From contig NW_019091370.1 of NCBI RefSeq assembly GCF_001949145.1, positions 232,844 to 291,951 on the forward strand: 59,108 nucleotides of DNA. The letters are read 5' to 3'. This document shows, in pieces, positions 23,101-32,897 of this stretch. Numbering within the stretch: the first letter of the stretch is position 1; each line of letters opens with the position of its first letter. This DNA comes from Acanthaster planci. Its lineage: Eukaryota > Echinodermata > Asteroidea > Valvatida > Acanthasteridae. A program made the position numbers and the translations under genes. The notes below the pieces were generated by a model. The model saw nothing but the letters and a program-made list of their open reading frames with translations. It ran no database searches and was not told the origin of the DNA.

Positions 23101-26100
23101 TGTTCAATTAAAACCTATTGTGGCTTTTAATTGATGTCTTACCTTATCATCTTCTGATGGGTCTTCATGTGTTCTTTGAGTAGAAATTGCACAGCAAATT
23201 CTTTATTACACAGTTTGCAAGAAAAGATAGAGCCACATGCCTCTGCCTGGTGTTCTTGAAGATGTTTATCAAGTTGACTCTGTTGACAGGGTGAGTAAAT
23301 AAGAGTAACCATAAAAAATTACAACTGGCTCCATCAAAACAACCCATATCACAATACTGGTTACCAAATAGATCTCATGTCTGAGAATTGAGACAATTCT
23401 TGCCTCTCCCAATTAATTCTGAAAACCTCATTGCAGAGAACAAGGTTTGAAAAGCTCTTTAGGTTAATCAGTTTTCTAACTTGTATTCTAACTTATCTTT
23501 AGAGTACATCTCAGGATTGTTCTCAGGTACACTATGTAATGTTGTATACATGTATAAAGAAAAATTTCAAACTAAACCCTCTATTGAAATCTGAATCCTC
23601 CACAGGTGAAGTAAAGATTAATATTAATAAATGATAGAATATTCAACTTATATCCTCAAAGTGAATTAGTATTTGGATATTAATCATTTACTAATGTTTA
23701 AGGCAGATAAGCGAGATTTGACACCCACCTGTAGACTGAACTCATCACCGCACTCAGCACACATTACATTCTCCTCTCTCTCATGTAACATGATGTGGGC
23801 CTTGAGACTAGCCACACGTGAAAACGTCTTGTGGCAATCAGGACATTCAGGCCTGTCCATGGTGTGTGTGGCCTTATGCAGCATCAAGTTATACTCCAGG
23901 TTGAACGATGCTGGGCACTTGTCACACCGGTGTGGCTTGTCACTGGCGTGATTACGCTCGTGCCGTTTAAGTTGATTCCAACGGTTAAATACTTGGGTGC
24001 AGGATGGCACTTCACACTGATAAAGCCCGATGCCAGGGCTCTTGGGACCAGCATTGTCTTCAACATTACTTCCTGAAACCAAATTAGTATTTGCACCAAG
24101 CACAAATTAGCAATGATAACATTTAAAGTATCCAAAATACTTTAGGGCAAACAAGTGAGTTAGCCTGACTCTATTTTGCCAGCTTTTTTACTGTCAAGCA
24201 CCTGGTCTGTTTACAAAGGTGCTTGTGTAATACAAAATGGCAGAATAATTACAGTTGATACAAATTAGCACCTCGTAACATTCTCCAAAATTGTGAAGAA
24301 CATCATACATCAACAGATGTACAGCCAACCAAGGAACTGTGACAAACCAGACAATACATGTACACTGAACAAACTTTCTTTTCCATCAAAACTTATAAAG
24401 TTTCTTTCAAAATAAACACATAGTGGTGTGATCATGCATTCATTCTAAAGAAAGTGGTGTTTGTTTGTTATCAACCAATCTCTGCATGTGCTTTAATTTA
24501 TGGTAATGTACATGTAAGTCACAGATAAATGACAGTTCCATTCTTTACAATAAAGTTGGCTATGATAGATTGGAGCCAAACCACGGAAGCATTTATAGGT
24601 CAGCACTAATATTTTAAAATTGTAAACTTCACTGGAAGCCAATAGTGAAACATTACAAAACCTCTATAACTTGTAAACAAGTCGAACACAGGTAGTCTGT
24701 ACCTGTTGAAGTTGATTTATCTAACAATCAGGTGGACCTCATCAAAGACTATTACAGTAGTCCAATCAGCCAGAAATGACAGCATGGATCAATGTTTCAG
24801 TGCACCTAGTGGTCAGATATTTTCTAATCTACTGCATCTGATGTTGTGCAAGTAATAAACAGCACTACCGCATACCTTTAAAACACAAGTAGACATGTTC
24901 ATCAAATCATGAACCTAAATTACATGTAACTGGATCAGAAGTAACCCTAGTTGTTCACCAACATGGACGTACTCAGTGTTAACTTTTGAAAGCTGACGTG
25001 TTCCAATAATCATAAATTCAGTCCTACTATCATTCAACATGAGACTGCCAGTTTACATCCAACTACGTAACTCTTTAAAACATCATTCCATTGCAACTAC
25101 TGACATCGTTTGGTAGGCAGAATTGTCGGGACTAAAAGAAATGTACAACTGCCTATCATCAGCATATTAACAATGAACATCTGGAAGGTGGGTTTTAACG
25201 ATGTCAAGTAAAGGACTAGTGTACAGAATGAATAATAAGGGTCCCAGGCAGGAGCCCTGTGGAACCCCTCAATCCAAAAACTGAATTGAGTAATACAAAG
25301 ATCCATGATGATTGACAAACATGATCGGTAGCGCTGAAATAGTTCCATACACGGACAACACTTGATACCCTTCAAATGCACAAACCTGGGACTTGTCTGA
25401 AAAAAACCTGGGGAAGAGGTCTATATATGGATGCCAGAAAGCAACCTCATGTCCAGAAAAGTTCAATTTAGGAAGAAAAAACCAAGTCGTTTACTTAGAA
25501 AACACTGAGAATTTTTCAGACCAGTCTCATAGGGTTGTGCAAGTGGCATCCACATGTGGGAATCTTTCCAAAACCTGTTTTCTTAGTACAATAAACACTC
25601 TTCACTTTTTAGAACATTTTATCACTTTCTGATGGCTGTTGTAACCATTTAAAGTTTTACGGAAAAATTAGCATGATATAAGTGTTGGAACTAATGGAAC
25701 TCCTTCCGAATAAGTACTAAAGTAGGCCAAGAGCTAGTTTGGAGGCTGTGTGCTTCCACTACCACGACCAAACCACTGAACAACATGCCAACCAAAAATA
25801 AGGGTATTTTCAATGCATCCATGATCGACCAAGAGCCAAGAGGGAAAGAGTTCCCATTTTTTTCCTTTCCTCCATGCATACACACAACACTAATTTCCAC
25901 TTGAAAATGTTACAGAAGTGACGGATAAGTTTGGCCTAGCAAAACAATATCGATGTATAAGGGGGGCCTAGGCCTACATGTCACAAAAAGTGAAATTTAG
26001 CTGAGAAACTTTCGAAGCATTTAGGCCTATAAACCTACTTAAAATACTTCATTAGATTTTTCAGACAAGTCTCGTATAGGCGTAGGTTTGTGCACTGGGA

Positions 26101-26718
26101 CATCAACTGTTGGCCGCGGTATAGGCCGTGGAACATGAATGACGTTTTCATGAACGTGTAACCATATGTGGGCCTACTGTACTGATGCAGGCCCCTGTAG
26201 CTGTACGTGTAACGTGTACGCACGGGAAAGACACAGCGTTGTGTGTGCTAACAACAAAAACAACCACCATGATCACGGCCATTTTGAACGACAACTGAGA
26301 CAACAAGAAACATGAATCAAAATCAACATTTGACATGATCATGTTACCCTTAAACCACAAAATTCGACAGCATTGTCGACTGCACTTCCCCACAAAGACG
26401 GTGATTTAGTAACTTTTGGACAGTTCACCCTCGCAAGAATATCTTGAAAACATTTAGAACGTGCGTATCGTTCCGCACAAAGACATCTGCGTGACGCACA
26501 AACTGCTTAACCACATTGTACCTGTTGTTCACATGATTCAGTGTAAAAAATAAAAAGGAACTACATCGCTGCAAGGGCCTAGATTCGCTGCTTCTTTACC
26601 ATTTTCTCCTCTCACATCCGGGTCTTTTTAGCTTTAACTCTCAACCTTAATAGTTGAACAACTTACCATCTTGTCCCTCTGATCGGTATCTTGGTTTAGG
26701 GCCTCTAGGACGAGGCAT
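16019..26718 (-). CDS. ZNF236: ZNF236 orthologue, 30 C2H2 zinc fingers
   Basis: Eight exons on the minus strand: 26667-26718, 23729-24072, 23143-23279, 22726-22859, 17542-21846, 16880-17126, 16392-16526, 16019-16209. All joins are GT-AG and in frame. With one base removed from the big exon (see the frame break) the product is about 1847 residues with 30 C2H2 fingers by my count; human ZNF236 has about 1845 residues and 30 fingers. Finger motifs such as [48 protein letters not shown] and RFRTSG match it closely. It is presumably a nuclear DNA-binding regulator; its target is not known to me. The start ATG at 26716-26718 opens [18 protein letters not shown] non-LTR retrotransposon relic in the first long intron and a palindromic MITE in another do not disturb the exons. 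Identification is strong; start choice is moderate because exon 1 is short. Confidence 0.9.
17542..21846 (-). CDS. ZNF236: ZNF236 giant exon 5: fingers 7-25 with a single-base frame break
   Basis: This 4.3-kb exon encodes fingers 7-25 and the Cys half of finger 26. Fingers 10-13 and 22-25 form one related four-finger cassette, fingers 14-17 and 18-21 another. Between fingers 17 and 18, and for about 450 residues after finger 25, the protein is Gln/Ser/Thr-rich and probably disordered (for example [19 protein letters not shown]), with the look of activation-type segments. The first frame runs from 21846 and meets a stop at about 19880; the second frame covers 17542 to about 19920. The exon length (4305) is one base too long for the splice phases at its two ends, so one extra base near 19900-19935 accounts for the break. 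Both parts have intact fingers, so the gene looks alive. Confidence 0.85.
22309..22488. repeat. 180-bp palindromic MITE in ZNF236 intron 4
   Basis: The outer ends CCAATACAG (22309-22317) and CTGTATTGG (22480-22488) are exact inverse copies. Inside, CACCACCAAGAGTTTGCA and later GGGTTGACAAATTTC have mirrored partners TGCAAACTCTTGGTGGTG and GAAATTTGTCAACCC; together they make two arms of about 80 bp around a short spacer near 22391-22407. Such a near-complete palindrome fits a foldback MITE. I do not see a convincing target duplication. Confidence 0.75.
22726..24072 (-). CDS. ZNF236: ZNF236 exons 2-4: fingers 1-6
   Basis: Exon 23729-24072 encodes fingers 1-3 (CEVPSC with a four-residue Cys spacing, CDKC, CPDC) and the Cys pair of finger 4 ([11 protein letters not shown]). 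Exon 23143-23279 supplies the His pair of finger 4 ([10 protein letters not shown]) and finger 5 (CKLC). Exon 22726-22859 encodes finger 6 ([20 protein letters not shown]). The last intron splits the Gly codon of the TGEKP linker before finger 7. The acceptor at 22860-22861 has a weak pyrimidine tract, but phase and product support it. Confidence 0.88.
24550..25470 (-). mobile_element. non-LTR retrotransposon remnant (CR1/L2-like reverse transcriptase)
   Basis: On the minus strand, across several frames, reverse transcriptase landmarks appear in the right order: FFSDKSQV near 25400, [18 protein letters not shown] near 25269-25210, the catalytic YADD near 25168-25157 followed by [10 protein letters not shown], then [18 protein letters not shown] near 25040-24980, then IRKYLTT and TLIHAVISG near 24830-24760, then [16 protein letters not shown] near 24620-24575. 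This order and wording are typical of CR1/L2-clade elements. Stops and shifts show it is dead. It lies in ZNF236 intron 1 in the same orientation as the gene. Confidence 0.85.
25471..26666 (-). other. rest of ZNF236 intron 1, nothing further recognised
   Basis: Intron sequence between the retrotransposon relic and exon 1. I find no additional reverse transcriptase landmarks and no endonuclease region, so the relic is probably 5'-truncated, as is usual for non-LTR copies. Confidence 0.4.
26667..26718 (-). CDS. ZNF236: ZNF236 exon 1 with start codon
   Basis: ATG at 26718-26716 begins [17 protein letters not shown], 52 nt in all, followed by the donor GTAAGT at 26666. The phase (one base over) joins exactly to the acceptor before 24072. 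The basic, Pro-rich start is plausible as a nuclear protein N-terminus. The context AAAATGC is acceptable for initiation but not a perfect Kozak match, and I could not exclude a further upstream exon. Confidence 0.7.
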
Positions 26719-26850
26719 TTTGAAGCGATTTATTTGTGAGCGGAACGACGTTGTAGAAAATGGCGGTAGTCAAACGGCCAATCTTGGTGACGTCATGAGT
26801 GGCTCAAAAGTCCCGGATGCAGGTTCGGCTCGCTTTCGACCCTAAACACA
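26719..26850 (-). promoter_or_regulatory. probable ZNF236 promoter / 5' UTR, CpG-richer
   Basis: Immediately upstream of the ATG (reading minus) the DNA becomes richer in CpG (GAACGACGTT, CAAACGGCC, GTGACGTCATGAG) than its surroundings. TGACGTCA at about 26788-26795 is a perfect CRE/ATF-type palindrome. Position and composition suggest a TATA-less promoter; there is no transcript evidence. Confidence 0.4.
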
Positions 26851-27075
26851 TTTTGCCACCCGCTGCACTAAACATTAACTTGTTTATAATGTAAATTCCA
26901 ATTATAATGATTTAAGTCATCTAAACTAATGGCCTATGCCATGACCAGCCATTGTGACAAATGCACAGCTAAAACACCTGGACTCGTTTAAAGGAAGGCC
27001 AAAATAAATTTGAATCCTTACTCCATGTTAAACCCGCTTCGCAGTCTGGTTACAATTGAGATTTATTTGGTCATG

Positions 27076-27200
27076 GAAGTTGGAAACGGGTGAAAGCCTT
27101 TCACCAGTTTCCAACTTCTGGTGGTTGTTCTTCCAACTTCTGGTGGTCTGGTCACCAGTTTCCAACTTCATAATAAACCTTTCACTGAAAGGTTTATTAT
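27076..27200. repeat. two adjacent perfect or near-perfect palindromes
   Basis: 27076-27118 is a palindrome whose arms begin GAAGTTGGAAAC and end GTTTCCAACTTC, with inner GGTGAAAG/CTTTCACC. 27170-27200 is perfect: ATAATAAACCTTTCA, a single C, then the exact reverse complement. Between them CCAACTTCTGGTGGT occurs twice. It lies about 360 bp upstream of the ZNF236 start, on the far side of its probable promoter. Probably the remains of foldback elements; a regulatory role is not shown. Confidence 0.6.
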
Positions 27201-27484
27201 AACTGTATGCAACAAGCAGGTTTTATTTTAGGGTTTTATTTCAAGGACAGAACCTGCAACAGTTGACCTGATGGCTGCCAAGTCGGGGGAAGTCACATAT
27301 TGAATGGTGAAATTGCCAAACTGAATTATGAAAAGACCGAATTGGAATGTGAAGCTGTGGAAGTAGGCCCCCTAGTGACCGAAAATGACGCGTAGGGCCG
27401 GCTACTGCCGATAAATATAGCAAAGGCGTTAATTCTGTACAGCTTTTCCACTGAGGAAAGAACGAACAACATGCATGATAACCT

Positions 27485-29617
27485 GCAGCCGCACGCAGTG
27501 AATGAGTTCCCTAAAAAGGTATGGTGTACTATTTATGACACACATTTCTGCCGCTCTCTAGGCGACGCAATGATGACACGACGCAACGGCACGACGGCTT
27601 CCTTGCATCGTGCCGTTGCGTTGGGCTGCCGCCGTCTTGCTATTACGTTTGTACACAAGCGTCGTGCCATCGCCTGTCGCTTGGGACTGTCCTAATTACG
27701 CCCTTTCCTTGTACATTTTTTGTCTAAAAGTCGCTCCTTCCGTCGTCCGTCGCGTACTAGTAGCACCCGGTGTCGTGCGTCGCATCTTATGTTGTGTTGT
27801 ACGTCGCTTCGTCGGTTCGTAAGTGTGACGTCAATTCAGTTTAAACTACGCCGTTTACATGGAACCATATGGAACCGGAAGTTAACGCACACCTTCAGCG
27901 ATTATCCAACGAGAGCCTGGAAATCGTGGCGCGTTTACCTTTGTGGCAAATACGAACCGGATTAAGCCTGGTTTTCATATCGACGTCAACGTTGCAACGC
28001 AATCCAGACGCAAACTGCAACGAAGATATAATGGAAACATGTCAAAAGGAAGTATCGCCGAAAACGCAAACCAGCCCAAGGCAGATCGGCAAAGTTGAGT
28101 CCGGTTCAACTTTACCGACTGTCTGCGTTGAGTCGCTGAGTAAGCCTATACAAACACGCAAGCTGGCATGACGGGCGTACAACGATGTTTCTCTGGCTTA
28201 TTAGTACCACTCATTTTGTCCATTTTCTCCTTTATTACTAGCACATGCAGCCCCATTGTCAACAAAATAGCTGACCATTAACAAATTAAATCAAACTAAA
28301 ATATCAGTTTATCCTAAAGAGGAAACATTGCCACCTAAAAAAAGGTTTTGGGCGCCATTTTGTTTAATTTTTTGGGTGGAATGACGTCAAACCGTGTCTC
28401 TTGCCGTCTGCGTCTGCGTTACAAATGACAGAAACCAGGCTTTACGTCGCCTGAGGCACGATGCGACGCGACGTGTGCTGTCGCCCTTAGCTTGCTTCTT
28501 GGTGTTTATAGAGGGTGCCATTAATTTTCTTTCATTTCCACCCCTTGTGCTTGCAAAATACATGCCCCAAGGGTTGCATGACACTTAATACGCTCCCATA
28601 GACAACGGTGCAAAATCGGACAGAAACAGCGCCGCCGTGGTGACTCTCAAAGAGATTGGCCTCCCGCTTCCCTTTAGAAATTCAAGATTATGGCCAGAAG
28701 TTCACTTTTCTATTCAATAATATAGCCACACGAATTTTCTGTATTCGCCCTTCGCCGACGCGAAAACACCCCCGAATTGTAGTAAAACTATGTGCTCAGT
28801 TGCCGGGGACCCTATGCAAAATACGCTCATGGGTTGGAGGTTTTTGTGAGCGAAATACGCCGATTTAAACGTCAGAGGTCCCAAATTCGTGATTTATGAA
28901 AATATGGCTCTATGATCGCTCCTTGGTTGTAAAATTCAATGGGACCGCAAAATATTAATGAGAAAGCTCATGGAAATTTTCCCATTCAATAGAATACACC
29001 CTGAGCCGCAGGCGTTGAGTTTTTTGTTTTCATTTCATCCATAGATCAATTTGAATTAGTTTCTGTCATATTTGTTTTAAAAAACAAATTGGAAAAAAAA
29101 TGAATAGAAAATCTGCGTATTTAGGAACTGCTGTAAGCCCAAAATTCGTCACTCTGTAATTACCCGGCCGATCCTTGGTAAAATTCCCCTCCACTCTTTT
29201 TTATTAAGACTGTTGATGAAAGTCCCATTTGTGGTAGATTTGTAAGCTTACAGATATTTCTCTGTAGTCAATCCCGATAATTTCCAAGCACGAGGGGCGG
29301 AAATGAAAGAAAGTAGTAAGGGCGCCCTCTTTAAACACCTTGAAGCAAAGAGCGACAGCACACGACACGTCGCTTCGTGCTTCAGGCGATGTAACACGCG
29401 ATGCGACGGAAGGAGCAACGTTTAGTTAGGAAAAAAGGACGTAAGACAGCTGCACGACGCGACAGACGACGGTGCGATGGTACGGCACGGCGCAAGGGGG
29501 GAGCCGTCGCATCGTGTAGTTGCGTGGCCTTGGAAGAGGCTCAGTAGAGAGAGGCAGAAACGTGTGTCGTAAATATTTATGGTACACCATACTTTTGTTC
29601 CGCTCGGAGCTGCGGCT
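27485..29617. mobile_element. about 2.1-kb element with long, GC-rich nested inverted repeats
   Basis: The left arm has GGTATGGTGTACTATTTATG and ACACACATTTCTGCC at about 27519-27555; the right arm, reverse-complemented from about 29600, has AGTATGGTGTACCATAAATA and ACACACGTTTCTGCC. Inward, GTCGCTCCTTCCGTCG (about 27729) faces CGTTGCTCCTTCCGTCG (reverse complement near 29420). A second inverted pair is CGCGACGTGTGCTGTCGC (about 28468) with GCGACAGCACACGACACG (about 29351). The left arm also holds a perfect hairpin CGCAACGGCACGA / TCGTGCCGTTGCG. Arms are rich in the words ACGACGC and GACGCGAC, unlike the AT-rich surroundings. The 100-codon frame at 27869-28171 has no recognised domain. I cannot place exact termini or a target duplication, nor name a family. 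Confidence 0.6.
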
Positions 29618-32552
29618 AGTGGGTAGTGGACCCACATACTGTACATGTACATTACATAATGTACGCGAAGCCCGATGACTTGCAATGACTCGCCCGTATT
29701 GAATCACACGTGAGGTCCAACAATAGTATGGGCCTAAAATTATTCCTTTAATTCATTATGAATCAGAGGAATAATTATGACCTAAGTAAATCATCTAAAA
29801 AAAAAGTGCATATCGGTGTCTGCGCTATTTTCAAACAAATGAGGGTGGAAGTGCCGTTTTAGTTTGTGTGTCACGTGGACACTTGTACACCGTGGCTGTT
29901 CGGGCGGCTTTTTCTCGTATTTTCACGAACAGCGTGATTCGTTGTTCTTGGGTCGAACGCTGGGAACATCATGACAAATGGTTATCGCTGGTAGTTAGTG
30001 GTAAGCGGCATGCAATATGGCGACGTCCATGCCCATTATTCGAGAGTTACTGTTTGGATAACTGGGCTGAATTCTTTTCTATTTAAACAGGAACATTCTT
30101 TTCTGTGTTACGGAAAACGATCGATGTTAATTTTGCAAAACTACCTGTTGTCTCTGGCTTCGTAAGCCATCTGTCTACTTTTTGCACCAGTTCAAAAATT
30201 GAAACCTCACGAGTTTTCCCGTGTGTTCCCGTAAAACCCTGACGAGGAGGGGGTGTGTGATCCTGTTCCGAGAACGCGAGCGCGAGAACAAGAAAATCGT
30301 GTCAAGAACAGGCCGCCCGAACTCGACCCGTGAGACATCATGTAGTCTCACATGTGCAGCCTACACTTACCACAGACATATAAATCTGTGAAATTTAATT
30401 ACCAAGTCATATTTTCCGAGTCAACTCAATTAAGTCCTACGTCAAATTTATTCAATTCAAGTCTGAAGTTATTTTCTTTCCAGGGCAAAGTTAACTCAAT
30501 CTTTAAGCAATAAAACAGCCACTCGAGTCGGAGTAAGTCAACAAAACAACCACATAAAAGGCTAGTCAGTATAATAGAGATTAGTCGGGCTAATTTTGTG
30601 AACGGTGCACAAAAACCTAGAGGGCGCTCTGACGTCTGTTTCTTTGCTCTGTGATTTGACCATGGAGCTGATTTGACGAAGAGGCAAATCTGTCAAAAAA
30701 CAGATTTTGCACATTTTGAGGGTTTGGATTGATCTAATATTTTTTAGCGTCCTATAGATCTCAACATGATTATCAGTGTAGCATGCCGTGTTTTTTGGAT
30801 GGGTGTTTTTGTGCATGGTTTATGTCGTCTTGGGGTTTGTTTGCCTGTTTGTTTTTGAAGAATTTGATTGATTTGTGAATATTAACCAGTAAATTCCGGC
30901 TACTCTTTCCCCGCCCCACCTCACCCAGACTAACTTCAACTAAGTGCCCTTGTGTCCGCGGTGTTCCATTCAATGAGCATACAGTGTTTGTTTCACATGG
31001 ATTTGAATCACGATCAATGATCTTCGTTGGATTACGGACACCAAAACCCGCATAATGGATGGTGCGAACCAGCGTTTGGATCACTGATCGATATCGAACC
31101 ATTATGTAAAGACGAATCCGCCACAACGCACAACAATTAAAGTACATGTACAGTACACCTGCTGGCCATACCCGGCCCCGCATCCAGTGACGGGTACCCT
31201 GCGTGTGTACGCATGATCCAGCACGTGCGCGAACACAAGTCATTAAAAGTCCAACTTAGACATGTCATACCAGTGAAATGTCAAAGCTTTTATAGTCGGG
31301 CCGCTAGAACATGCATGTAAAGGTTCAGTAAACAACAGGCATTATTTCGGAAAGAGGAAAGCGCCTTTCTACCGTACGATGATAAGCTGGTAAGTAGAAC
31401 TTTAGGACTGAATGAATGCAGTAACTATAGGCCTAGTCGTGTCACGTCACATCGAGCAGTTTGCTCAGAAGTGAAGGCCTACATGGCCTGTATGTATGCA
31501 GTATATGCTAGCTGCATGCAGCGTAACAGGGTACGTCCGCGGTCGTCAGTCGAGTCATCAGGAGTCTATTCATCCCTGATCCTCAGTCCATCAGTCAACA
31601 AACAAGCGTCGGTGTTTTGCCGAAACACTTCAATCGTACAGTTTGGACAAGAGTGCCGATGTTCCTGACCTTCATGTACTCCTAGCCTACCACTAGTACC
31701 AGAGAAGAAGTGTGGTTCTTATTCCACCATGATCAATGATAGTATACACAGTGCTTAGTTTGAGATTTGAAAATGGTATGAATTGCTCATTCCATGCTCA
31801 GTTACCGTCATTCAGTATGATTTTGGAAATGCAGTTAATAATATTCTCCTGGAAAAGACTGAATAAGGTTTGAAAATTGTGACGTCTGCAGTTGTCGCTT
31901 TTCAGTTTTATTGTGGGTGGGTGTTGCAATGGCTGTACCAGAATCACATATTGTACCGAAGTTGTCCTTGAAGTTGGACATGAATATTCCATGCAATGTG
32001 GTTTTTAAGTGAGACTATGACGTGTCAAAGACTTGGAAAAAAGTATAGGAACTAGTTTTAGACTTCACCTTTTTACCTTGACTTTGCTGACCACCTCAGT
32101 TTGTTTTCTTTCAATTGCACTAAAACTATGAAGCATTGTACATGTGAAAGGGAAGGAACCAGATCAATGCGTAGCAAAAAATGGATGCTGGGTGTTCTTT
32201 CAACAAAAAATTCAGAAAGAGTTCCTTGTACTGTCAACAATTGAGGTCCTGTGCACAAACCCGTCAGACTTGTTTGACAACTGAAGTGTTTTCCAAGTAA
32301 ATGCTTCAGAACTTTCTTTGAAAAAAAAAATCACTTTTTTGGACATGTTATCACTTTCTGACAGTGGTTAATGCTATAAAATTTGAAGGGAAAATTGGTG
32401 TTGTCCATGATGTAAGCCTGTGGAACTCTTTCCAAAAATTCTTTAGAGGCCAGTCTATTCGACCTTGATTTTGTAAATTTTCTTCATCATTGCGCACAGT
32501 GCAGCTATACAGCTATGTTTTAATGATAAAATAATTGTAAAGGATTAATATA
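29618..32552. other. intergenic, no gene recognised
   Basis: Mixed-composition DNA with a few CpG-rich patches (around 30270 and 31180). The longest frame (156 codons, 30773-31243, minus) shows no domain. A non-coding first exon of the gene at 47547 could be here but cannot be recognised from sequence alone. Confidence 0.4.
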
Positions 32553-32613
32553 ATTAACCCTAACACTCCTCGGTCCTCCAACAGGTGAAGGATTGAGGAG
32601 TGTTAGGGTTAAT
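32553..32613. repeat. perfect 19-bp hairpin with telomere-like CCCTAA word
   Basis: ATTAACCCTAACACTCCTC at 32553-32571 and its exact reverse complement at 32595-32613 flank a 23-nt loop. A perfect 19-bp local stem is far beyond chance. It could be a very small foldback element or a structured-RNA locus; no flanking gene points to a function. Confidence 0.7.
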
Positions 32614-32897
32614 CATACAGTTTTCACATTAGAAATGCCTGATTCATTCTGCTTTCTGCAACTTTTAGATGTTTTCTTTTTATTCTCTTTCATATTTGTC
32701 TTCAATCCTGGTTCACAGGCCAATTTCCAAAAGACAGTTCTATCTGAAAATGAATTGATATTGGTGATGTGAGTTTGGTTTTGTTGACCTGTTCCATTTA
32801 GTTTCCCAAGTTATGAGGCAACAATTACAGTTGTTTATTCAGGGCACAGGAGCATTGTTAATTACAATTCCCCCTTTGCTCTATGATTACTGGATGT

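Noticed and set aside
27869-28171. 100-codon frame as an element-encoded protein
   Set aside because: No transposase or other motif; lies inside the inverted-repeat element but could be chance.
32553-32613. Telomere-repeat remnant because of CCCTAA/TTAGGG
   Set aside because: Only a single unit on each arm of a hairpin; no tandem telomeric array.
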